A DNA stretch of 13,566 nucleotides from Dehalococcoidia bacterium (GCA_023229725.1 JALNYR010000066.1:1-13566), one strand, 5' to 3'; shown: positions 1 through 6,244, numbered from the stretch's first letter. Notes: generated by a model from the letters alone, not told the origin. Translations and numbers: made by a program.

Positions 1-217
1 GTCCGGCAACCTCGCCAAGGGGCACTCGTGTGACGGTCTTCCCGGCCGCCATCATCGAAGAGGCGTCGTAGGCACATTTCCCGGAACGATGGACGATGCG
101 GTAGCCGCGGATGCGCCCCGTCTGGTTGATCTGATACCACTCCAGCCAGCCGGCGCGCGCATCGTCGATGATGCCGTTGCACGAATCACAACGGAACTGT
201 TCCAGTGGACGCAGCAT
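1..217 (-). CDS. Partial zinc-ribbon-like protein, C-terminus outside window
   Basis: Seventy-two codons are open from an ATG at 217-215 to the left edge, so the C-terminus is missing. The protein starts MLRPLEQFRCDSC and has a CxxC pair at residues 10 and 13, then a Trp-rich stretch (GWLEWYQ, residues 23-29), then RGYRIVHRSGKC. A CxxC followed by GWLEW and an R-[IV]-V-H-[RH] block ending in Cys recalls small bacterial zinc-ribbon proteins of unknown function. I cannot name the family and give no function. Hydrophilic, non-random composition and the motif spacing argue that it is real. The start is uncertain: a GGGAG lies about 12 bases upstream, further than ideal, and the frame stays open for some way upstream. 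A candidate promoter sits about 60 bases before the ATG. Confidence 0.6.
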   Translation of the reverse strand, partial: MLRPLEQFRCDSCNGIIDDARAGWLEWYQINQTGRIRGYRIVHRSGKCAYDASSMMAAGKTVTRVPLGEVAG

Positions 218-278
218 TGACGAATCGAACTCCCACCGCGCTCGATTGCGGCACGCCGCCACAAACTGCCGTGAACAG

Positions 279-307
279 AGTGTAGGCGTCGCACTCCGCC
301 GGTGCAA
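279..307 (-). promoter_or_regulatory. Candidate sigma-70 promoter for the left-edge gene
   Basis: On the minus strand, TTGCAC (302-307) and TACACT (279-284) are separated by 17 bases. The spacing is ideal, but the -35 matches only 3 of 6 consensus positions and the -10 matches 4 of 6. Transcription would begin near 271 and leave a leader of about 55 bases before the ATG at 217. Apart from this and the hairpin at 483-499, I see nothing in 218-514. Confidence 0.33.
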
Positions 308-478
308 TGCAATTAGCGCGCACCTTCGTATCAGTGCCGCCATACATTAGTTGCAGGCCGGATGCCTACAGGGACGCGCGGCAAAGGAGGGACTCGGGGG
401 GCACCGGATTGCTGAGCCAGAGGATGGGCAAGACCCTGCCGGGTCCCACGTGCCAGAGGCAACCGACTGACGTGTCCC

Positions 479-499
479 AAAGGGGGCGATATGCGCCCC
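479..499 (-). terminator. Weak candidate terminator after the sigma factor gene
   Basis: Just downstream of the sigma factor stop, the minus strand reads GGGGCG, loop CATAT, CGCCCC, then CTTT. The stem is 6 bp and GC-only, with a short U-tract. It is well placed for the end of the sigma factor transcript but is weaker than the other terminators in this window. Confidence 0.35.
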
Positions 500-514
500 G
501 GGCGACTGCCGTGG

Positions 515-1981
515 CTAGTCGAGGTAGTCTCTGAGCTTGCGACTCCGGCTCGGCTGCCTAAGTTTGCGGAGCGCCTTCGCCTCAATCTGCCGTATGCGCT
601 CGCGCGTCACTTCGAATTCCTGGCCGACTTCCTCGAGGGTTCGGGGGTGCCCGTCCTTCAGGCCGAAGCGTAGCTGGAGCACCCTCTTCTCCCTTGGGGT
701 CAGTTCATCGAGAACCCGGTCCAGCTGTTCCTTGAGCAACTCCTGCGTGGCTATCTCGGCCGGCGCGGGGCTGGTCTGGTCCTCTACGAAATCCCCCAGG
801 CGCGTGTCTCCCTCCTCGCCCACGGGAGTCTCGAGGGAGATGGGTTCGTGGTGGAACAGGTCCATTACCTCTTCCACACGGTCGGAGGTCATGTTCAGCC
901 GCAGTCCGATCTCCTCGTAGGTTGGCTCGTGCTGCAACTCCTGGCTCAACTGTCGCGTGGTGCGCAGCAGACGGTTCATGGCTTCAATCATGTGCACCGG
1001 GATGCGTATTGTGCGAGATTGATCGGCGATAGCCCGGGTCGTACCCTGTCGTATCCACCAGGTCGCGTAGGTACTGAACTTGAAGCCCTTTCGATGGCGG
1101 TACTTCTGGACCGCCCGCATGAGGCCGATGTTACCCTCCTGGATGAGGTCGAGGAGGGGCATGCCGTGGCCGATGTACTTCTTGGCGATGCTCACCACAA
1201 GACGGAGGTTCGCCTGTGTCAGGTGCGCCTCTGCACACTCGGCTGCCCGTCGCACCTCGCCGTAGTCTCGGCCCAGTTCATCCTCGTAGGGTTCAAGCAG
1301 TCGCCTCAGGCTCTCGTCCGCCAGCAGTTCGCGCAGTCGATCGAGCGACTCTGTGGCGAGCAACTGTCCGGCCCGCTGCGGCAGCATACCGCTGTTCACC
1401 GACAGGTTGACGATGGCTTCGTCTGCCGCACTGACCGTGCGATTCGTCTCCTCCGCGACTGCGCTGATGAGGCCGGGTTCGATGGCATTGTCGATGGCGG
1501 CGCGCAACTCGTGCATACACACCAGCTGTCCCACGCTGAGCCCTTCATCGATTGCCAGCTGTCGTCTGATGACCTCCAGCACCGGGTAGGCCTTCACAAT
1601 GCGCTCGATAAGGTCAACCGTCAGTTCTACCGCAGAGGGGTCCGTCCGGTACTTCTTGACGTGCGCGTCCTCGAGCTTCGCGAGCTGGCGTCGGCGCTCT
1701 ATGGCACTCGACAGCACGCGCTCCTCGGCACTCTTCAGGAGAGGAACCTGTCCAATCTCTCGCAGATACATGCGGACGGAGTCGTCGACGACCTCGTCAT
1801 CCAGAAGACCTATCGACGTCTTGACGCTATCCGCGACAAGCGCGAGCCCCGGTTCGACGGGGATGTCGCTGTCAGAGGAGACCTCTGCTCCGTCGGACTC
1901 CGGGTCGCCCCGCGGTTCGCCGGCCGGGTTGCTCAACTCGTCCTGAAAGTCTGGTGAACCGGTGTCTCGGATCATTTCCAC
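515..1981 (-). CDS. rpoD: Principal RNA polymerase sigma factor (RpoD/SigA, group 1 sigma-70)
   Basis: This 488-residue sigma-70 factor directs core RNA polymerase to housekeeping promoters. The N-terminus (1-60) is acidic. Region 1.2 lies at about 66-99 (DDSVRMYLREIG, then the EER block). A non-conserved segment of about 150 residues follows. Region 2 is at about 250-320, with DLIQEGNIGLMRAV at 278-291 and the melting and -10 recognition stretch FKFSTYATWWIRQ at 300-312. Region 3 runs about 325-400. Region 4 ends the protein, with helix-turn-helix TLEEVGQEFEVTRERIRQIE at 448-467. The complete region 1.2/2/3/4 set and the near-invariant region 2.4 mark the essential factor rather than an alternative one. 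The start is GTG at 1981, with GAGG 7 bases upstream. The in-frame ATG at 1975 is the alternative and has poorer spacing. The length lies between B. subtilis SigA (about 370) and E. coli RpoD (about 610), and the difference is in the non-conserved insert. It appears monocistronic. Confidence 0.94.
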   Translation of the reverse strand: MEMIRDTGSPDFQDELSNPAGEPRGDPESDGAEVSSDSDIPVEPGLALVADSVKTSIGLLDDEVVDDSVRMYLREIGQVPLLKSAEERVLSSAIERRRQLAKLEDAHVKKYRTDPSAVELTVDLIERIVKAYPVLEVIRRQLAIDEGLSVGQLVCMHELRAAIDNAIEPGLISAVAEETNRTVSAADEAIVNLSVNSGMLPQRAGQLLATESLDRLRELLADESLRRLLEPYEDELGRDYGEVRRAAECAEAHLTQANLRLVVSIAKKYIGHGMPLLDLIQEGNIGLMRAVQKYRHRKGFKFSTYATWWIRQGTTRAIADQSRTIRIPVHMIEAMNRLLRTTRQLSQELQHEPTYEEIGLRLNMTSDRVEEVMDLFHHEPISLETPVGEEGDTRLGDFVEDQTSPAPAEIATQELLKEQLDRVLDELTPREKRVLQLRFGLKDGHPRTLEEVGQEFEVTRERIRQIEAKALRKLRQPSRSRKLRDYLD

Positions 1982-2377
1982 AGGTCAGCCTCATTCCTCT
2001 CGCCTCCTGCGATGCCGATGCAGGAAGACCGCGTCCGTTCTCTCGTTCGAGCCTGCAGCGGTCTGCTCGAGTGCCGCGCTGAGATGGAGCCACCGCTCCC
2101 GCGCACCAGGATTGTCCCGAAGGTGAAGCGCCGGCCTTGAGCCGGCCGCTCATGACAAGACACTGTACTCCCTTCATATCATGACACATAAACGTCCACG
2201 GCGCTTCCCGGCCGTTCAGGGAGCCATTGCTCCGTGCCTGCAGTGGCGAACGGTGCCGAGAGCGTCGTACTTCGACGACTCGCGGGGCGCCGCCGAGGAC
2301 GGCCAACCCGAGGCCGAAAGCGGCACCACCTGGTCGGCGTGCCCGGCGACCGAGCCGCTCAACGCCGGAGCAGCGGC
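1982..2377. other. Non-coding stretch between sigma factor and aminotransferase genes
   Basis: These 396 bases separate the start of the sigma factor gene from the stop of the aminotransferase gene, both on the minus strand. I find no credible gene. The sigma factor leader holds two small inverted repeats: GCCGGC-N5-GCCGGC (2130-2146), and AGACCGC (2026-2032) against GCGGTCT (2058-2064). Just after the aminotransferase stop, AGCCGCT and AGCGGCT (about 2354-2379) could form a hairpin, but no U-tract follows. No convincing -35/-10 pair for the sigma factor gene is visible; an AT-rich patch near 2165-2195 is the likeliest place. Confidence 0.5.
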
Positions 2378-3298
2378 TTACTCCGGTCGCAGAAAGGTGT
2401 ACCAGTCCGAGTACCTCGGGTTCCTGCCGACCGCCAGCTCGCGATACAGCTCCTGCAACCGGGCAGTGAGTGCGCCGACTGTCCCCGCACCTACCGGCCG
2501 GTGGTCTATCTCCACAATAGGAACGACGCCGGCGTAGGTCCCCGTGAAGAACGCTTCATCCGCCTCGTACAACTCGCTCCGGACGACGCTGCGCTCGACT
2601 GTCTCCATCCCCAGTTCGTTGCGCGCAAGCTGCATGACGCTATCTCGCGTTATCCCGAGCAGTATGCCGTCGCTCGGCGGCGGCGTCACGAGTCGACCTT
2701 TCAGCACGAAGAACGTATTGGTCACCGCGCCCTCGGACACGTGCCCTTCCGGTGTGAGCATGATGCCGTCGTCGAAGCCGGACATCTGTGCGTCCGTCTT
2801 CGCAAGCGCACCATTCGCATACCCGCCGCAGATCTTCCCGTGCGTCAGAATCTGGTTGTCACTCGTTCGGACCCAGGACGACGTGCAGCATCGCAGCCCG
2901 CCTTTGCTCGAGAACGGCGGCAGGACCGTCGCAATCATCAGCCAGTCCGCGTCCAGGTCGTGCAGCCGCACCCCGAGAGACTCCGACGACTTGTATGCGA
3001 CCGGCCGGCAGTAGACGTTCTGCCTGAAACCGGTGCGCCTCACCGCTTCCACGGTAATCGCGGACATGGCGTCCTCGTTGTAGGGGAGCCGTATGTGCAG
3101 CATCTTGCAGGCCGTGAGCTGACGGCGATAGTGGTCCTTGAGCCTGAACAGGCAGAACTGCTCCAGGTTCTCGTCCCAGGTCGCGTTTATGCCTCCGAAG
3201 CTAGCGGTCCCGTAGTGGAACGCGTGAGTCATGATTCCGATTTTCGCGTCCTTCGGATTCATGTACTCACCTCTGAAATAGGCACAGGGTTCGGGCAT
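2378..3298 (-). CDS. ilvE: Branched-chain amino acid aminotransferase (class IV PLP fold), divergent
   Basis: A 306-residue class IV aminotransferase. The family interconverts Val, Leu and Ile with their 2-oxo acids, using 2-oxoglutarate/glutamate, in the cytoplasm. The catalytic lysine that binds PLP is K155 in HGKICGGYANGALAKT. GHVSEG (185-190), LVTPP (203-207), GITRDSV (215-221) and VVPIVEIDHRPVG (258-270) follow in family order. The start at 3298 is firm, since AAGAGGAGG lies 8-9 bases upstream; an in-frame upstream extension has no coding character and overlaps the leader terminator. Several positions depart from the family: FEGIR is FGGIN (34-38), SEG-x-GEN is SEGAVTN (188-194), and GTAA is GTYA (253-256). 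The specificity may therefore be altered, and D-amino acid transaminase or aminodeoxychorismate lyase relatives cannot be fully excluded. A leader peptide with Val codons upstream supports a branched-chain role. Confidence 0.85.
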   Translation of the reverse strand: MPEPCAYFRGEYMNPKDAKIGIMTHAFHYGTASFGGINATWDENLEQFCLFRLKDHYRRQLTACKMLHIRLPYNEDAMSAITVEAVRRTGFRQNVYCRPVAYKSSESLGVRLHDLDADWLMIATVLPPFSSKGGLRCCTSSWVRTSDNQILTHGKICGGYANGALAKTDAQMSGFDDGIMLTPEGHVSEGAVTNTFFVLKGRLVTPPPSDGILLGITRDSVMQLARNELGMETVERSVVRSELYEADEAFFTGTYAGVVPIVEIDHRPVGAGTVGALTARLQELYRELAVGRNPRYSDWYTFLRPE

Positions 3299-3385
3299 TT
3301 CGTGTTCCTCCTCTTTGCGTCTCGGTTGAGCTGTCCGTCGTCGTCCGCCGCCTTCCGGGAGTCCCCCGGCGTCCAGCGGTCCCTC

Positions 3386-3423
3386 AAACAAAAGAAGAAG
3401 CCTCCCACGTGGGAGGCTTCTTC
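3386..3423 (-). terminator. Attenuator terminator in the ilvE leader
   Basis: Positions 3394-3423 are a perfect 30-base palindrome, so the minus-strand RNA folds into a stem of about 13 bp with an ACGU loop. It is followed at once by UUUUGUUU (3386-3393). This is a strong intrinsic terminator lying after the promoter and leader peptide and about 90 bases before the aminotransferase ATG, with no intact gene in between. That position is expected of an attenuator, not of an end-of-operon terminator. The CCUCCC in its left arm (3411-3416) can instead pair with GGGAGG at 3471-3476. Confidence 0.87.
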
Positions 3424-3449
3424 GCCGTGTGTCTGTTCCCGGTCTCAAA

Positions 3450-3548
3450 CTACGTCAAGTGCGACAGCGTCCTCCCGCGCGCGCGCATGGGGCGCATCAT
3501 CATGGCTCCGAAAGACGCTACGACCACACTCAACTTTGCCATCGTCAT
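3450..3548 (-). CDS. Leader peptide of the ilvE attenuator
   Basis: A 32-codon ORF (ATG at 3548-3546, TAG at 3452-3450) opens about 11 bases after the predicted transcription start. It reads MTMAKLSVVVASFGAMMMRP, then MRARGRTLSHLT. Three different Val codons in a row (GTG GTC GTA, codons 8-10) and a Leu TTG at codon 6 suit sensing of branched-chain aminoacyl-tRNA. Three Met codons in a row follow at 16-18. The SD is weak (AGG), 2 bases before the first ATG but 8 before an in-frame ATG at 3542, so a 30-codon form is possible. The product probably has no function beyond its translation. Confidence 0.65.
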   Translation of the reverse strand: MTMAKLSVVVASFGAMMMRPMRARGRTLSHLT

Positions 3549-3566
3549 CGCCTGAGTACAGCCCGC

Positions 3567-3596
3567 ATTCTACGGGCACTGCGACGCGGGCGTCAA
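3567..3596 (-). promoter_or_regulatory. Promoter of the ilvE leader transcript
   Basis: On the minus strand, TTGACG (3591-3596) and TAGAAT (3567-3572) are 18 bases apart, each matching 5 of 6 consensus positions. Transcription should start near 3559-3560, just before the leader peptide ATG. The -10 element is framed by an inverted repeat, GCCCG (3561-3565) and CGGGC (3573-3577), which could be an operator or chance. Confidence 0.7.
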
Positions 3597-3779
3597 TGGG
3601 TGGAGCAGGGCGATTCGCTCAGACTCGTCCGACGTCATGTTCAGCAGCGTGTGTCAGGCGGGAAGAGGCAGTGTGTCGACTGCGGCGGTCAACGACATGC
3701 GCGCCGAGAGCGTGCGGCCGAGTGGGGAAACGGGATACTGGATACGGTTCCGGCTGCGTCACGCTCCCCTCGGAGGTGA

Positions 3780-3809
3780 TTGACAGAGACGCGGGAGCGG
3801 GCATACACT
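3780..3809 (+). promoter_or_regulatory. Candidate promoter of the two-gene membrane operon
   Basis: TTGACA (3780-3785, perfect -35) and TACACT (3804-3809, 4 of 6) are 18 bases apart. Start of transcription would be near 3816, giving a leader of about 105 bases before the first gene. That leader holds a 31-codon ORF (3819-3914) that ends just before the start codon. The stretch 3597-3779 between this promoter and the divergent ilvE promoter shows nothing else I can support. Confidence 0.5.
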
Positions 3810-3920
3810 TGCGCCGTGATGCAATTGCGATACGTTGCAGCACCGCAAGAGACGCGTACGCAATCAACGCCGCCGTGGCTGTGTCAGCAGGGCGGAATAC
3901 GGAGAAGGAGGTAGAGAAGT

Positions 3921-4319
3921 ATGGCGTGTTTCCTTGTACCCATGGGAGAGGCAATCGTGACGAGTGTCGTCCAGAGGGTCGTTCAGAACAAAGAAGCAAA
4001 TGCCCCCCGAGGCGGAGCCACAGAGCCTGGACTGACCTGGAGCCGCAAGCTCGGCTGGCTCAACAGACTCCTCTGGGGCGGGACGGCGTTGCTCGCCTTT
4101 GAGCACCTCTGGCACGGGGAGATCGTCCCCTGGCCACCGTTCCTGACAGCCATGGAGAATCCGGCTGACGTCGCTCCGATGCTGCATGAGATAGCGACCA
4201 TCGGCACTGGGATGGCCGTGTTCGTTACGATCATCTGGTTGCTCATCGTGACAATCGCGGACCAGAAGGTCAGGGCCCTGCCGAAAGTGCGCGTTGACTC
4301 TGTTGCGGGAGGCAGGTGA
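3921..4319 (+). CDS. Small membrane protein of unknown function (first of pair)
   Basis: A 132-residue protein I do not recognise. It has a charged N-terminal part (about 1-43), a first membrane segment at about 44-62 (LNRLLWGGTALLAFEHLW), a short external or internal loop rich in Pro and Trp, and a second segment at about 92-113 (ATIGTGMAVFVTIIWLLIV), then a basic tail. An acidic/His pair (E61, H62) closes the first segment. The start is supported by AAGGAGG 9 bases upstream; the later ATG at 3942 has no SD. Its stop overlaps the next ATG (TGATG), so the two products are probably translated together and act together. There is no signal peptide cleavage site and no known domain. Confidence 0.72.
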   Translation: MACFLVPMGEAIVTSVVQRVVQNKEANAPRGGATEPGLTWSRKLGWLNRLLWGGTALLAFEHLWHGEIVPWPPFLTAMENPADVAPMLHEIATIGTGMAVFVTIIWLLIVTIADQKVRALPKVRVDSVAGGR

Positions 4320-4618
4320 TGTTCCTGGTTATTGCGGCCCTCGCGGCAATCATCGCCACGGCACTGTGGTACGTCAAGGCACCGAACGACCAATACAAGC
4401 TCGGCCTGTTGAGTCTCATCTTCTGGGGGGCGACACTCATGTGGCTCGTTGACCACGTGATGGCCTACCTCGCGGAGGGAGGGGAGTTCCTGGAGGTCAA
4501 CCTCGACGCAACGATGCTGGGCGTCTGCGTGGTTCTCGTCGGTCTCCTGGTCTGGCTGGTCTCGCTGCTCGTTAGCGATCCGAAGAGGGTGCTCTTCCGG
4601 AGGCAGCCCCCGGCATAG
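4319..4618 (+). CDS. Small three-helix membrane protein of unknown function (second of pair)
   Basis: A 99-residue, very hydrophobic protein with three likely membrane helices: about 2-18, 29-50 and 66-84. It ends in a basic tail (DPKRVLFRRQ). The ATG at 4319 overlaps the preceding stop by one base and has GGGAGG 6 bases upstream. A GTG at 4316 in the same frame is possible but is only 3 bases from the SD. The second helix carries FWGATLMWLVDH, which resembles LWGGTALLAFEH in the partner: small-residue WG[AG]T, then an acidic/His pair. That points to a shared binding feature or origin. Function unknown; a two-subunit membrane complex is an inference. Confidence 0.75.
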   Translation: MFLVIAALAAIIATALWYVKAPNDQYKLGLLSLIFWGATLMWLVDHVMAYLAEGGEFLEVNLDATMLGVCVVLVGLLVWLVSLLVSDPKRVLFRRQPPA

Positions 4619-4695
4619 GCAGCGCGCAGGCCAAAGGCAGGCTCCCGACCTAACGGCCGCGCCCGCGGGGGGCAACACCGCGCATTCAATCAAGT

Positions 4696-4736
4696 CCGGC
4701 GTTCCCGGTTCTTCACCGGGTGCGCCGGCTCTCTTT
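4696..4736 (+). terminator. Intrinsic terminator of the membrane-protein operon
   Basis: CCGGCG (4696-4701) pairs with CGCCGG (4723-4728), and inside it CCCGGT (4704-4709) pairs with ACCGGG (4715-4720). The internal loop is 2 by 2 and the apical loop is TCTTC. CTCTCTTT follows. The stem is strong and the U-tract imperfect. It lies 77 bases after the stop of the second membrane gene. Confidence 0.6.
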
Positions 4737-5244
4737 GTCAGGTTTGTTCGGCCGCTCGGACGCGGGTTCCGGCAGGGATCGGCCGCATCGATGAACTGAA
4801 CGCTCTGACGGAATGACTCGCGCTGTCGATCGGTTCACGTCATGGCGCGCGGGAGCGGCGCAACGGGAGACAACGTGTGCGCACGCGCCAACGACGGGCT
4901 GCGGGCTCACACCAGTTGCGGTGGAAAGCTCGACGCGGTGTCGCTTCGCAATGCTCTTGAACGAGGTCGCCGTGTCCTCGGGGTTGGGTATGCCCGTCCA
5001 CGTGTGCTCCGTGCAGCGGCGCTCCTCCTGCTAACCGGGCATCAGAATCACGTCGAAAGCGCTTGCCTGCGGCAGAGTCAGCCAGGACACCATGACCGAA
5101 CTGGACTGCATCTCATCTGCCCCTTCAGCCCGCCGCTCCGGACTGGTATGGTTCCTGTTCGGCCTCCGACATGGCAGTGGCGCGGCCGACCATGGTGGCC
5201 GGGCCCGTTACGCGCTCGACCGAACACAGGTACCGGGCTGTTGT
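4737..5244. other. Convergent intergenic stretch without a supported gene
   Basis: About 500 bases lie between the terminator of the plus-strand pair and the stop of the minus-strand DUF4145 gene. Open frames on both strands have no start context and unlikely composition (Arg, Pro and Ser rich). One minus-strand frame is open over 4713-5030, bounded upstream by TAG at 5031-5033. It contains a more protein-like piece (TWTGIPNPEDTATSFKSIAK, about 4940-5000), which could be a decayed gene. I see no RNA gene, repeat or terminator for the DUF4145 gene here. Confidence 0.4.
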
Positions 5245-5916
5245 CTAGCCATCACTGGCCTCAGTCTGCGGTTTGCCGGCCTCCTGAAGCTTCCGAGTGA
5301 GCTCCTCAGCCTTCTCCCGCAGCCTGCTCGGCTGGACGAAGTAGAAGTCGAACAGACTCTCAAGAATGCTCAGATTCCACTCCGCCTCTCCAGGTCGGAC
5401 ATCCACGATCTCCCCCGCGTTGGTGCTCTTCAGCGGGTAACCGGCGAAGTCCCCCACGCTCGCAACAGCGCCTACACCGTCGGCAAGGTAGCCGGGCAGT
5501 GTCTTCGAATCCACCACCTCTTGAATCTGAGCCGCCAGGTTCGCCTTCCGGGTGCCGGCTTGCTCTTTCAGCAGCCTCTGCAGACACCTTCTGCTTAACG
5601 CCGCACTGGCCTTCGGACTGTCCTGGAGAACCGTGCACGCCTCGAGGTAGTCCTGGGCGAACGGCGCTGGGACCTCGGGTGCCAATGGTGCAGCCGAAAC
5701 ATTTCTAGGTCTTACAAGTTCAGTCGAAAGAGTTGTAGCGGGACCTACTGTTTCCCCTTCGCCATGGCTCAGTCGGATGATGGCCCTCTTGCAGGCCGGG
5801 CACTTGCAGTACTGCAACGTCCACCACCCGTCGCGATCGCGTATGACGCCTTGCCCTTCCTGATCCTGCGCGCGCCAGGCCTCGAAGAAGTTCTCGAGAC
5901 AATGCGGACATTTCAT
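5245..5916 (-). CDS. DUF4145-type protein with N-terminal zinc ribbon
   Basis: A 223-residue soluble protein. The N-terminus has two Cys pairs, C3/C6 (MKCPHC) and C39/C42 (CPAC), that can form a zinc ribbon. The second half matches the DUF4145 pattern: a helical SRRCLQRLLKEQAG block at about 130, then VGDFAGYPLKSTNAGEIVDV and AEWNLSILESLFDFYF. The tail is charged and helical. DUF4145 proteins are of unknown biochemical role; the domain also occurs in some restriction and defence proteins, but nothing nearby supports that here. The start at 5916 was chosen for GGAAGG 6 bases upstream and because the first zinc-ribbon Cys follows at once; a longer in-frame form is Arg-rich and unlikely. It stands alone between a 508-base gap and a 328-base gap. 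Confidence 0.8.
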   Translation of the reverse strand: MKCPHCLENFFEAWRAQDQEGQGVIRDRDGWWTLQYCKCPACKRAIIRLSHGEGETVGPATTLSTELVRPRNVSAAPLAPEVPAPFAQDYLEACTVLQDSPKASAALSRRCLQRLLKEQAGTRKANLAAQIQEVVDSKTLPGYLADGVGAVASVGDFAGYPLKSTNAGEIVDVRPGEAEWNLSILESLFDFYFVQPSRLREKAEELTRKLQEAGKPQTEASDG

Positions 5917-6244
5917 GATTTGCCTTCCTTCATCGCCGTCACGCAACCGGTGCTTCCGGCGGCGACCGCTATACACCCGGCGTCTCACCGGGGAACGTCA
6001 TCATTGCATAGTTCAGGAACCACCGTCTCCAAAGCAGACGGGCAGATATGTTTTCATGCGGAGGTCGCGGGCGTCAAGAAACGAAAGGCACATGACCGGG
6101 TGTGCACGCCTCACGGGACTCACATGGCGCGGGGACACGCTCATCGATTTGTCCGTTCTGTCGCGTCGACAGCCAGTGAGCGACAGGTAATCGGAACGCT
6201 CGGCGTCAGCCCGGAAATCGGAGGAACGGTAGGAATCCCGGAAG
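5917..6244. other. Intergenic stretch upstream of the DUF4145 gene
   Basis: The 328 bases between the DUF4145 start and the rlmN stop, both minus strand, hold no gene I can support. A weak minus-strand promoter is possible: TTGACG (6072-6077), 18 bases, AAACAT (6048-6053, 3 of 6). CTGTCGC at 6158-6164 can pair either with CGACAG at 6167-6172 or with GCGACAG at 6180-6186, giving two competing small hairpins. Neither has a U-tract, so no terminator for rlmN is seen. Confidence 0.4.

Larger units (their letters stand above)
3386..3560 (-). promoter_or_regulatory. Ribosome-mediated transcription attenuator (segments 1-4)
   Basis: Four segments can be read on the minus strand. Segment 1, GCGUCUUUC (3510-3518), lies at leader codons 11-13, directly after three Val codons. 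Segment 2, GGGAGGACGC (3467-3476), lies 15 bases before the leader stop. Segment 3 is CCUCCC (3411-3416). Segment 4 is the right arm of the terminator. Segments 1 and 2 pair over 9 bp with two G-U pairs. Segments 2 and 3 pair over 6 GC-rich bp, plus 3 more past a mismatch. Segments 3 and 4 form the terminator. A ribosome stalled at Val 8-10 would cover segment 1 and free segment 2 to trap segment 3, giving readthrough. A ribosome reaching the stop would cover segment 2 and let the terminator form. The layout is seen; the function is inferred. Confidence 0.72.

Noticed and set aside
218..240. A tRNA T-loop-like GTTCGATTC on the minus strand
   Set aside because: The flanking bases do not form a T-stem, and no acceptor or anticodon arm can be built around it.
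848..1957. A 369-codon open frame antisense to the sigma factor
   Set aside because: It mirrors the third-position bias of rpoD, which is unmistakable on the other strand. No motif or start signal supports it.
3299..3560. T-box riboswitch in front of the aminotransferase
   Set aside because: No T-box consensus (AGGGTGGnACCGCG-like) or specifier-loop stem is seen. The leader peptide and exclusive pairings explain the terminator better.
3635..3783. A 48-codon plus-strand ORF starting MFSSVCQAGRG
   Set aside because: There is no SD, its stop overlaps the -35 of the downstream promoter, and the composition is not protein-like.
2234..4102. A 622-codon open frame on the plus strand
   Set aside because: It runs antisense through the aminotransferase, its attenuator and the start of the membrane gene. 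The composition is Arg/Pro-rich, there is no SD and no recognisable motif. It is a shadow of high-GC coding sequence.
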